DNA from: Pseudomonadota bacterium
GTDB lineage: Bacteria; Pseudomonadota; Gammaproteobacteria; Pseudomonadales; Oleiphilaceae
DNA: 23,148 nt
Direction: 5' to 3'
Assembly: GCA_023430625.1 (NCBI GenBank)
Contig: JAEZAA010000065.1
Location: 1 to 23,148, forward strand
Shown here: in pieces, positions 13,242-20,788 of the stretch
How positions within the stretch are numbered: the first letter of the stretch is position 1
Layout of the letters: the number at the start of each line of letters is the position of its first letter
Translations under genes and position numbers: made by a program
The notes under the pieces: model-generated
What the model saw: only the letters and a program-made list of their open reading frames with translations
What the model was told of the DNA's origin: nothing
Databases searched by the model: none

Positions 13242-14570
13242 TTAGAACCAGCACTGGCGTCGGGAGTAACGCCAGGCCAGCCAGCCGAGGCTCAGTCCAC
13301 GGCTCAGCATGAAGACACTCAATGCCAGCCAGAGCCCGTGATTGCCCAGGGACTGGCTGCTCCACCAGACCAGCAGGAACGCCAGCGCCGACAGCACAAC
13401 CGTGTTCTGCATGGCCTGCACCTTGAGCGCGCCGATGAAGACGCCGTCCAACAGGTAGCTCCACACCGCCAGGAGTGGCATCAGGATCAGCCAGGGCAGA
13501 AACTCCCGGGCGCTTGCGGCTACGGTGGGGAGGTCGGTCAGCAGGCTGATCAGCCACTCGCCCGTGAGCCAGAAAAATCCGCAAAACAGCAGCGCACCAG
13601 CGACGGCACAGCCCAGGGCGACGTTCAGGCTGATCCGCAGCCGCGCCAGGCTGCGTGCGCCCACGGCTTCTCCAGTCAGTACCTCCGCGCCGGTGGCAAA
13701 GCCATCGAGGCCGTTGGAGATCAGCAGCAGGAAGGTCAGCAGCACCGCGTTGGCCGCAAGAATGTCGGTGCCGAGGCGGGCGCCCTGGGCGGTGAAAAAG
13801 GCGAAGGTCAGCAGCAGCGCCACGGTGCGGATGAAGATAAAGCGATTGACCCGGATCAGGCGCAGATAATCCGTCCAACGTCGCAGCCGTGCGCCAATCC
13901 CCGCTAAATCCCAGGCATCCGGGTGCCGTTGCGCCATGAGCCAGAGGGTCAGGCCCAGGGCAAAGTATTCTGCGATCAGGGTGGCCAGGGCGACACCGGC
14001 GCTGGTCATGCCGAAACCCACCACGAACAGCAGGTCCAGTCCCAGGTTCAGCAGGTTGGTGGCAACCGCCACGAGCAGGGGAATCCGCGTGTCGTGGCGG
14101 CCGATCAACCAGCCGATCAGGGCGTACTGGGTCAGCACCGCCGGCGCGCTGAAAATGCGGATCTGGCAATACTCATGGGCGAGGCGGGCAACCGCCGGTT
14201 CCGGATCCATGAGCCAGAGGCCGACAGAAATAAGTGGCCACTGTAACATTACTAAAAAGCAACCTATCCCGGCTCCGAACAAAGAGGCTTGCGCCAGCAG
14301 GCGCCTGAGCTGCTCGTTGTCCTGCGCGCCCGACGCTTGTGCCGCGAGGCCAGTGGTGCCCATGCGGAGAAAGCCGAAGCTCCAGTAGAGAATCGTGAAC
14401 AGGTTGGCGCTGATCGCCACCGCGCCCAGGTAGACGGGGGAGTCCAGATGCCCAAGCACGGCGGTGTCCACCAGGCCCAGCAGGGGAACCGTCAGGTTGG
14501 TGAGAATCAGGGGCCAGGCGAGTGACCAGAGCCTGCGGTAGGCCAGGGCCGTTGAGGATGAAAAGGGCAT
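13242..14570 (-). CDS. MATE family efflux transporter (DinF-like)
   Basis: The 442-residue product has about twelve membrane helices in two halves, the MATE layout. The N-terminal LAWPLILTNLTVPLLGLVDTAVLGHL and the helix GFLRMGTTGLAAQASGA are typical of the DinF-type branch. MATE proteins export cationic drugs and metabolites using Na+ or H+ gradients; the substrate cannot be told from sequence. The start at 14570 gives the family N-terminus but has no good ribosome binding site. The gene is divergent from coxB and lies 133 bases upstream of the CDF gene on the same strand; the MerR-type promoter in between suggests separate control. Confidence 0.92.
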   Translation of the reverse strand: MPFSSSTALAYRRLWSLAWPLILTNLTVPLLGLVDTAVLGHLDSPVYLGAVAISANLFTILYWSFGFLRMGTTGLAAQASGAQDNEQLRRLLAQASLFGAGIGCFLVMLQWPLISVGLWLMDPEPAVARLAHEYCQIRIFSAPAVLTQYALIGWLIGRHDTRIPLLVAVATNLLNLGLDLLFVVGFGMTSAGVALATLIAEYFALGLTLWLMAQRHPDAWDLAGIGARLRRWTDYLRLIRVNRFIFIRTVALLLTFAFFTAQGARLGTDILAANAVLLTFLLLISNGLDGFATGAEVLTGEAVGARSLARLRISLNVALGCAVAGALLFCGFFWLTGEWLISLLTDLPTVAASAREFLPWLILMPLLAVWSYLLDGVFIGALKVQAMQNTVVLSALAFLLVWWSSQSLGNHGLWLALSVFMLSRGLSLGWLAWRYSRRQCWF

Positions 14571-14756
14571 AGGAACGGCGTGTCTTCAAGTGGTCATGCG
14601 AATCGTCGGCAGGCGACGCAGGTGGATGAGTTTAACGCCTGCAGGACGCAAACGGCGATTCCGGTCACTAGGATGCGGGTGGATAATTGGCCAACTTGGA
14701 CTTTTCTGATCGAATTTTAGTCAGTGCTTCCTAAACCGGCTGCCGGCCTTTAAAGC

Positions 14757-14786
14757 TTGAATGTCTGAAATTGAAGTGACTATACT
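14757..14786 (+). promoter_or_regulatory. Sigma70-type promoter for the cox operon
   Basis: TTGAAT (14757-14762) and TATACT (14781-14786) are separated by 18 bases. The -10 is 88 bases before the coxB ATG, giving a leader of about 80 bases. The rest of the 304-base gap to the MATE gene (14571-14874) is non-coding as far as I can see; its left part would carry the MATE promoter. Confidence 0.6.
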
Positions 14787-14874
14787 GGATCGAAACACCT
14801 TTGTTGGACTTCCTAAAGCAGTCCCATCGGGAAGTGTCGACCAGAACAATAAATATAAGCTGTGGAGACATGAT

Positions 14875-15999
14875 ATGCGTTGCCGAAGACGTTTTGGGAC
14901 GTTGGTCCCGCTGCTGTCGCTATTTTTCCAGCCGTCTGCTTTTGCCGCCTGGGAAGTCAACATGGACCCAGGCGTAACGGAGATCAGCAGGGAGATCTAT
15001 GGTCTCCACATGACGATCTTCTGGATCTGCGTGGTGATCGGGATCGTCGTATTCGGCGTCATGTTGTGGTCGATCCTACATCACCGCAAGAGTCAGGGCG
15101 CCACCCCCTCCAATTTCCATGAGCACACCGGCCTTGAGGTGCTCTGGACCCTCATTCCCTTCGCGATTCTCATTGCCATGGCGATTCCCGCCACGGCGAC
15201 CCTGGTCAAGATGTATGACGCCGATGAGGCGGCGATCGACATCAAGATCACCGGCTACCAATGGAAGTGGCGTTACGATTACCTGGGCGAGGAGTTCGGC
15301 TATCTAAGCAGCCTCACGACGCCGGCGGATGCCATCTATAACCGCATGGACAAGGGCGAGCACTATCTGCTCGAAGTCGATGAGCCCATGGTGGTGCCGA
15401 TCAAGCAGAAGATCCGCTTTCTCATTACCGCCAATGACGTGATCCACTCCTGGTGGGTGCCGGCTTTCGGGGTCAAGAAAGACGCCATTCCCGGTTTCAT
15501 CAATGAAGCCTGGACCCGCATTGAGGAGCCCGGTATCTACCGTGGCCAGTGCACGGAGCTGTGCGGCAAGGACCACGCCTTCATGCCGGTGGTGGTGAAG
15601 GCTGTGCCTGAACCGGAATACCAGGCTTGGGTTGCCGAGAAGAAAGCAAAAGCCGCCGAGGAATACGAGCTCCGCAGTAAAGAGTGGACCCTGGACGAGC
15701 TGATGGCGCGGGGCGAGAAAGTCTACGTGGCCAGCTGTGCCGCTTGTCACCAGGTGGACGGCAGCGGCATGCCGCCAGCTTTCCCCGCGTTGCGTGGCAG
15801 CGCGATCACGACCGGCGACATGGCCAAGCACATTGACATTGTGGTGAACGGCGTGCCTGGCACCGCCATGCAAGCCTTCGGCAATCAGTTGAGCGAAGTC
15901 GATCTGGCGGCAGTCATCACCTATGAGCGCAATGCCTGGGGCAATGCCACCGGAGACGTGGTGACACCCAAGCAACTGATTGAAGACCAAGAACAATAA
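14875..15999 (+). CDS. coxB: Cytochrome c oxidase subunit II with fused cytochrome c domain
   Basis: Subunit II accepts electrons from cytochrome c at the CuA centre. The 374-residue product has a signal peptide (MRCRRRFGTLVPLLSLFFQPSAFA), two membrane helices (about 47-67 and 85-105), and the periplasmic cupredoxin domain. CuA ligands are His191 (VIHSWW), Cys226, Cys230, His234 and Met237 (GQCTELCGKDHAFM). A C-terminal cytochrome c domain carries the heme motif CAACH (288-292) and probable axial Met332. This makes it a caa3-like oxidase subunit, longer than plain aa3 subunit II. The frame opens at 14761, but the ATG at 14875 has GGAG 6 bases upstream and starts the signal peptide. First gene of the coxB-coxA-ctaG-coxC operon. 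Confidence 0.96.
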   Translation: MRCRRRFGTLVPLLSLFFQPSAFAAWEVNMDPGVTEISREIYGLHMTIFWICVVIGIVVFGVMLWSILHHRKSQGATPSNFHEHTGLEVLWTLIPFAILIAMAIPATATLVKMYDADEAAIDIKITGYQWKWRYDYLGEEFGYLSSLTTPADAIYNRMDKGEHYLLEVDEPMVVPIKQKIRFLITANDVIHSWWVPAFGVKKDAIPGFINEAWTRIEEPGIYRGQCTELCGKDHAFMPVVVKAVPEPEYQAWVAEKKAKAAEEYELRSKEWTLDELMARGEKVYVASCAACHQVDGSGMPPAFPALRGSAITTGDMAKHIDIVVNGVPGTAMQAFGNQLSEVDLAAVITYERNAWGNATGDVVTPKQLIEDQEQ

Positions 16000-16027
16000 A
16001 CAAGCCACGTCTTAGAGGGAAACGCTC

Positions 16028-17608
16028 ATGAGTGCCGTAGTCGACTCCCATGTCCACGACCACCACGGGCCGGCCAAAGGAATTGCACGCTGGCTCCTTA
16101 CCACCAATCACAAGGACATCGGCTCGATGTACCTGTGGTTCAGTTTCGCCATGTTCCTGCTTGGCGGATCCTTTGCCATGGTGATCCGCGCCGAGCTGTT
16201 CCAGCCTGGCCTGCAGATCGTGGACCCCAACTTCTTCAACCAGATGACCACCATGCATGGCCTCGTCATGGTGTTCGGTGCCGTCATGCCCGCCTTCGTG
16301 GGATTGGCCAATTGGATGATTCCGATGATGGTGGGTGCGCCGGACATGGCGCTGCCGCGGATGAACAACTGGAGCTTCTGGATCCTGCCCTTCGCCTTCC
16401 TCATGCTGGTCTCGACCCTGTTCATGGAAGGCGGCGGCCCCAACTTCGGCTGGACCTTCTACGCGCCCCTGTCCACCACCTATGCGCCGCCCAGCGTCAC
16501 CTTCTTTATCTTCGCCATCCACATGATGGGTATTTCCTCCATCATGGGTGCGATCAACGTGATCGCCACCATCCTGAACATGCGCGCGCCGGGTATGACC
16601 CTGATGAAAATGCCCCTGTTCGTCTGGTCCTGGCTGATCACGGCGTTTCTGCTGATTGCCGTGATGCCGGTGCTGGCCGGCGCGGTCACTATGATGCTGA
16701 TGGATATTCACTTCGGCACCAGTTTCTTCAATGCCGCCGGGGGCGGTGACCCGGTGCTGTTCCAGCACGTGTTCTGGTTCTTCGGACACCCCGAGGTGTA
16801 CATCATGATCCTGCCGGCGTTCGGGATCGTGTCCCAGATCATTCCAACGTTTGCCCGCAAGCGGCTGTTTGGCTACACCTCCATGGTCTATGCCACCGCC
16901 TCCATTGCCTTCCTGTCGTTCCTGGTCTGGGCGCACCACATGTTTACCGTGGGCATGCCGCTGGCCGGCGAGCTGTTTTTCATGTACGCCACCATGCTGA
17001 TCGCGGTACCCACCGGGGTGAAGGTGTTCAACTGGGTGACGACCATGTTCCGCGGCTCACTGACGTTCGAGACGCCCATGCTGTTTGCCCTGGCCTTTGT
17101 GATCCTCTTTACCATTGGCGGCTTCTCTGGACTGATGCTGGCCATCGCGCCGGCGGACTTCCAGTACCACGACACCTATTTCGTGGTGGCCCATTTCCAT
17201 TACGTGCTGGTACCGGGCGCGGTCTTCTCCATCTTTGCCGCTGTCTATTACTGGCTGCCGAAATGGACCGGTCACATGTACGACGAAGCGCTGGGGAAAA
17301 TGCATTTCTGGCTGTCGTTCATTGGCGTGAACCTGACCTTCTTCCCCATGCACTTCGTGGGGCTGGCGGGGATGCCGCGGCGGATTCCGGATTATGCCCT
17401 GCAGTTCGCCGACTTTAACCAGATTGCGAGCATGGGGGCTTTCCTGTTCGGCGCGACCCAGCTGTTGTTTCTGTTCCTGGTGCTGAAGTGTGTCCGGGGT
17501 GGCCGCCGGGCGACCGCCCAGGTCTGGGAAGGCGCGGATACCCTGGAATGGACGGTGCCGTCGCCGGCGCCCTACCACACCTTTACCACGCCACCGGAGG
17601 TTCGGTAA
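16028..17608 (+). CDS. coxA: Cytochrome c oxidase subunit I
   Basis: Subunit I holds heme a and the heme a3/CuB site where oxygen is reduced and protons are pumped. The 526-residue product has twelve membrane helices. Heme and CuB ligands are visible in TMHGLVMVFG, FGHPEVYI (His and cross-linked Tyr), VWAHHMFTVG and HDTYFVVAHFHYVL. Proton-path residues are Asp in GAPDMALPRMNN, Glu in HPEVY (D channel) and Lys in PTGVKVFNW (K channel). These make it an A1-type heme-copper oxidase. GAGGGA lies 7 bases before the ATG. It is 28 bases after coxB. Confidence 0.97.
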   Translation: MSAVVDSHVHDHHGPAKGIARWLLTTNHKDIGSMYLWFSFAMFLLGGSFAMVIRAELFQPGLQIVDPNFFNQMTTMHGLVMVFGAVMPAFVGLANWMIPMMVGAPDMALPRMNNWSFWILPFAFLMLVSTLFMEGGGPNFGWTFYAPLSTTYAPPSVTFFIFAIHMMGISSIMGAINVIATILNMRAPGMTLMKMPLFVWSWLITAFLLIAVMPVLAGAVTMMLMDIHFGTSFFNAAGGGDPVLFQHVFWFFGHPEVYIMILPAFGIVSQIIPTFARKRLFGYTSMVYATASIAFLSFLVWAHHMFTVGMPLAGELFFMYATMLIAVPTGVKVFNWVTTMFRGSLTFETPMLFALAFVILFTIGGFSGLMLAIAPADFQYHDTYFVVAHFHYVLVPGAVFSIFAAVYYWLPKWTGHMYDEALGKMHFWLSFIGVNLTFFPMHFVGLAGMPRRIPDYALQFADFNQIASMGAFLFGATQLLFLFLVLKCVRGGRRATAQVWEGADTLEWTVPSPAPYHTFTTPPEVR

Positions 17609-17632
17609 CCGGACCAACAGGGAGAGTGCGCT

Positions 17633-18184
17633 ATGGCCACTGATCTGCAAGCACGCAATGCCCGCCTGGTCCGCAACCTGGTCTTTCTGGTGGTGGGCAT
17701 GTTCGGGTTCGGGTTCGCGCTGGTGCCTCTCTATGATGTGTTCTGCGAGGTGACCGGCCTCAACGGCAAGGTTGCGGCCGGGCCGTCGCAGGCCAGTGGT
17801 CAGGTGGCGGATCTGAGCCGGCGTGTCCGGGTGCAGTTCATCACCCAGAACAACGAAAGCATGCCCTGGCAGTTTTACCCGGTGACTCGCGAAATCGAGG
17901 TCCATCCTGGGGAGCCGACGCGGGTGGAGTTCATTGCCCGCAATCCGGTCGACCGGAGCATGACGGCGCAAGCCGTGCCGAGCGTGTCACCCTCGGTCGG
18001 TGCCGGTTATTTTCATAAGACCGAATGCTTTTGCTTTACCCATCAGGTGCTGGAACCGGGGCAGGAAGTACGCATGCCGGTCGTCTTCGTGGTGGACACC
18101 GCCTTGCCGGCGGAGGTGCGCACGCTGACCTTGTCCTACACCCTGTTCGACATTTCGGAAGCGACAACAAAAACAAAAAGCTGA
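17633..18184 (+). CDS. ctaG: Cytochrome c oxidase assembly protein CtaG/Cox11
   Basis: CtaG delivers copper to the CuB site of subunit I. The 183-residue product has one N-terminal membrane helix (about 15-34), LVPLYDVFCEVTGLNGK with Cys38, and a periplasmic immunoglobulin-like domain. The copper-binding motif is ECFCFTHQ (Cys132 and Cys134), and the domain ends in LSYTLFDI. All three conserved cysteines are present. It lies between coxA and coxC, the usual alphaproteobacterial and pseudomonad order, with GGAGAG 6 bases before the ATG. Confidence 0.95.
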   Translation: MATDLQARNARLVRNLVFLVVGMFGFGFALVPLYDVFCEVTGLNGKVAAGPSQASGQVADLSRRVRVQFITQNNESMPWQFYPVTREIEVHPGEPTRVEFIARNPVDRSMTAQAVPSVSPSVGAGYFHKTECFCFTHQVLEPGQEVRMPVVFVVDTALPAEVRTLTLSYTLFDISEATTKTKS

Positions 18185-18202
18185 GTTTCTACAGGAGGTT
18201 AT

Positions 18203-19132
18203 ATGGCAGCACAGACAGGCTCCTCCACACCGGGTGCGACGGGGCACGAGCCCCACCAGACCTATTATGTGCCGGCGCAGAGCAAGTGGCCGATCATCGG
18301 CGCCGTCGGGCTTTTCCTGACGGTCTATGGCGCTGGCACCATCATGATGCGCTCCACCGCCGGCGATGAAACCTCAGCGGGTTGGTGGGTGTTTCTGATC
18401 GGTTCGCTGGTGATGGCCTACATGCTGTTCGGCTGGTTCAGCAACGTGGTCCGCGAGAGCATGGCCGGCCTCTACTCCGACCAGATGGACCGCTCCTTTC
18501 GCTGGGGCATGAGCTGGTTCATCTTCAGTGAGGTGATGTTCTTCGCCGCCTTCTTCTTCGCCCTGTTCTATGCCCGCTACTTCGCGGTGCCCTGGCTGGG
18601 AGGCGAGGGTGAGCGGGGTGCCTCCAACATGTTGTGGGCCCAATTCCAATCCCAGTGGCCGTTAATGGCCAACCCCAACAATGAGCTGTTCCCGGGGCCG
18701 ACGGGCGTTATCGATCCCTGGCATATTCCGCTGCTCAATACCATTCTGCTGCTGACTTCCAGCGTGACGGTGACCATCGCTCACAAGGCCCTCAAGCAGG
18801 GCAAGCGCCAGGCCGTGAAGCTCTGGCTGGCCGCCACCATCCTGTTGGGTGCGGTGTTCATGGGCTTCCAGATCTACGAGTACGTGGAGGCCTACAACGA
18901 GCTGAACCTGACGTTGAAGTCCGGTATCTACGGCAGCACCTTCTTCATGCTGACCGGGTTTCACGGGGCTCACGTCACCATTGGCACCATCATGCTGCTG
19001 GTGATGCTGCTGCGGATCATGAAGGGGCATTTCAGTGCGGACCATCACTTTGGATTTGAAGCGGCCAGCTGGTATTGGCACTTCGTGGACGTGGTGTGGC
19101 TCGGCCTGTTTATCTTCGTGTACATCCTTTAG
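18203..19132 (+). CDS. coxC: Cytochrome c oxidase subunit III
   Basis: Subunit III stabilises the oxidase and its proton uptake path. The 309-residue product has seven membrane helices, with signatures SDQMDRSFRWGMSWFIFSEVMFFAAFFFALFYARYF, LNTILLLTSSVTVTIAHKAL, GIYGSTFFMLTGFHGAHVTIGTIMLL and FEAASWYWHFVDVVWLGLFIFVYI. A hydrophilic N-terminal tail (about 30 residues) and an inserted loop around residues 130-170 make it slightly longer than many homologues. AGGAGG lies 4 bases before the ATG. Its TAG stop falls in a 19-bp tandem duplication. It is the last gene of the structural half of the locus. Confidence 0.96.
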   Translation: MAAQTGSSTPGATGHEPHQTYYVPAQSKWPIIGAVGLFLTVYGAGTIMMRSTAGDETSAGWWVFLIGSLVMAYMLFGWFSNVVRESMAGLYSDQMDRSFRWGMSWFIFSEVMFFAAFFFALFYARYFAVPWLGGEGERGASNMLWAQFQSQWPLMANPNNELFPGPTGVIDPWHIPLLNTILLLTSSVTVTIAHKALKQGKRQAVKLWLAATILLGAVFMGFQIYEYVEAYNELNLTLKSGIYGSTFFMLTGFHGAHVTIGTIMLLVMLLRIMKGHFSADHHFGFEAASWYWHFVDVVWLGLFIFVYIL

Positions 19133-19165
19133 CGGATAGAAACATCTTTAGCAGATAAAAACATC
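19128..19165. repeat. 19-bp tandem duplication at the coxC stop codon
   Basis: tttagcggatagaaacatc (19128-19146) is followed directly by tttagcagataaaaacatc (19147-19165), 17 of 19 identical. The first copy contains the coxC stop codon. A weaker third similarity starts near 19176. It is A-rich against a GC-rich background. Confidence 0.85.
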
Positions 19166-19191
19166 AAGGCCAGGACCTAAAGGACAGAAAC

Positions 19192-19398
19192 TCAGAAGGG
19201 ACGGGGATTGGGCTCGATGACCCCCAGGCTGACCAGGGCCAGGATCACACCGATCAGGACCGCCGAGACGGTTACGCGAACCAGCAACGCGTTCACCACC
19301 CGCTCGCCACGCCCCTGATCCTTGATGAGAAAGTACAGCGCGCTGAACAGGCTCGCCAGAACCACGAACAGGGCCAGCACGATAAAGAACTTGATCAT
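19192..19398 (-). CDS. DUF2909 family small membrane protein
   Basis: The 68-residue product has two membrane helices (about 4-24 and 42-62) joined by a charged loop (IKDQGRGERVVNALLVR), the layout of the DUF2909 / twin transmembrane family that is regularly found in cytochrome oxidase loci of pseudomonads. Its function is unknown; an assembly or stability role is inferred from location only. I use the ATG at 19398, with GGAG 9 bases upstream, rather than the frame opening at 19416. It lies antisense to the cox genes: 59 bases convergent with coxC and 34 bases divergent from SURF1. Confidence 0.85.
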   Translation of the reverse strand: MIKFFIVLALFVVLASLFSALYFLIKDQGRGERVVNALLVRVTVSAVLIGVILALVSLGVIEPNPRPF

Positions 19399-19432
19399 CG
19401 GGGCATCTCCCGGCACAGGTAAAGGAAAGGGG

Positions 19433-20200
19433 ATGATCCCCGGAACAGAGCATGCACCGCCGTCGGCAGGCCGTCAACGCAGGGCGATCCTGGGGCTGGC
19501 GATCTTTGCCATCCTGCTCTTGCCGCTGCTGGTGTGGCTGGGGTTTTGGCAACTGGAGCGGGCCGAGGAGAAGACGGCCATCTTGGACGAGTTGGCCGAG
19601 CGGCGCGCGCTGCCGGCCCTGGAGGCCTCACAGTTAAATGCCTCACCGTTAGAGAGTGATGAACCGAGCTGGCGGCATCGTCAGGTGCGTCTACTGGGCC
19701 GGTATCATCCGACCCTTCAGTGGCTGCTGGACAACCGGATTCACGACGGCCGGCCGGGCTATGAGGTGCTGACGGCGTTTGAACTGGAGGCGGGCCAAGG
19801 CTGGATCCTGGTCAACCGGGGCTGGTTACCGGCGCCGCTGGAGCGCAGCCAGCTCCCGGAGCTACCGGTGCCGGCCGGTCAGGTGCAGTTGTTGGGGCAT
19901 CTTGACCAGGTAGCCACACCCGGCCTGCGCCTGAGTGAGCCACCCCGGGAAAGCGGCTGGCCCCGGCGGGTCCAGGTGCTGGAGCTGGCAGCGTTGCAAG
20001 CAGATGCCGCCTTGCCCTTGCTGCCCTGGCAGGTTCGCCTGGAGGCAGAACAGCCAGGCAGTCTGGTCCCGCGCCCGGTCCAGGTACCCGCCGGCCCGGC
20101 GATGCATCAAGGTTATGCGGTCCAGTGGTTTGGCCTGGCCCTGGTTTTAGTACTTGGCACGGTAATCGCCATGATTCGAATGTTGAAGGAGTCCCGATGA
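19433..20200 (+). CDS. SURF1 family cytochrome oxidase assembly protein
   Basis: SURF1 (Shy1) proteins help insert heme a into subunit I. The 255-residue product has the two-helix family layout: helix 1 at about 21-42 (ILGLAIFAILLLPLLVWLGFWQLERAEEK, with the conserved GFWQLxRxxEK) and helix 2 near the C-terminus (YAVQWFGLALVLVLGTVIAMI). Between them are conserved segments LDNRIHDGRPGYEVLTAF and ILVNRGWLPA. The frame opens at 19322, but the ATG at 19433 has AGGA 6 bases upstream. Its stop overlaps the start of the next gene (ATGA), so they are translationally coupled. Confidence 0.94.
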   Translation: MIPGTEHAPPSAGRQRRAILGLAIFAILLLPLLVWLGFWQLERAEEKTAILDELAERRALPALEASQLNASPLESDEPSWRHRQVRLLGRYHPTLQWLLDNRIHDGRPGYEVLTAFELEAGQGWILVNRGWLPAPLERSQLPELPVPAGQVQLLGHLDQVATPGLRLSEPPRESGWPRRVQVLELAALQADAALPLLPWQVRLEAEQPGSLVPRPVQVPAGPAMHQGYAVQWFGLALVLVLGTVIAMIRMLKESR

Positions 20201-20784
20201 CCTCAGTTTCCGATTCACCCGCACTGGTTCGCCGCAGTCGCCTCAAGCTATTGGGGATGTTTGCGATCGGCGGGGTGCCGGTGCTTCTGGCCATGCTCAT
20301 GTACTTCGGCCAGATTGGCGTGCCGACCGGGCGCACCAATCATGGTGAGCTGGTACTGCCGCCATTGGATGCGTCCGAGCTGGTCGGTATCGATAGCTCG
20401 CTGGAGACCGAGGACCCCTGGACCCTGCTGACCGTCAGCCGGGGTGTGTGCGACGAACGTTGCAGGCAAAACCTCTACAAGATCCAACAAGTCAATATCG
20501 CCCTGGGTCGTGATGCCGACCGGGTGCGCCACATGCTGCTGGTGGCCGCGAATGAACCGCTGGAACCGACCCTGCAGGCTGACTACCCGCGGTTGCAGGT
20601 CCGGGATGTGAGTCCGGATCTGGTCGAGCAGGTTTTTGCAAAGCGGGTCGGCACCACCGACGGCCATGAAGTCTACATCGTGGATCCGCTGGGTAATCTC
20701 ATGATGCGGTATGCGCCGGAGCAGAGTGGGAACGACCTGCTGGACGATTTGAAAAAACTGTTACGGGTTTCCAAGATTGGCTAA
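20197..20784 (+). CDS. Membrane-anchored Sco-like protein of the oxidase assembly cluster
   Basis: The 195-residue product has one N-terminal membrane helix (about 18-38) and a periplasmic domain with thioredoxin-like rhythm. It has a C-x3-C motif, Cys85/Cys89 in VSRGVCDERC, and later GTTDGHEVYIVDPLGNLMMRY with His157. Cys, Cys and His are the copper ligands of SCO1 proteins and lie at corresponding places, although overall similarity to SCO1 is low by eye. Homologues in this position in pseudomonads are annotated as hypothetical. A role in CuA assembly or thiol reduction is inferred. AAGGAG lies 5 bases before the ATG, which overlaps the SURF1 stop. Confidence 0.85.
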   Translation: MTSVSDSPALVRRSRLKLLGMFAIGGVPVLLAMLMYFGQIGVPTGRTNHGELVLPPLDASELVGIDSSLETEDPWTLLTVSRGVCDERCRQNLYKIQQVNIALGRDADRVRHMLLVAANEPLEPTLQADYPRLQVRDVSPDLVEQVFAKRVGTTDGHEVYIVDPLGNLMMRYAPEQSGNDLLDDLKKLLRVSKIG

Positions 20785-20788
20785 AACA

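Noticed and set aside
13144..14169. 341-codon minus-strand frame overlapping the MATE gene
   Set aside because: Alternative frame of a real membrane protein gene, Arg/Pro/Gly-rich and lacking any motif.
15917..16939. 340-codon minus-strand frame opposite coxA
   Set aside because: Extremely His/Gln/Gly-rich antisense shadow of a conserved membrane protein gene.
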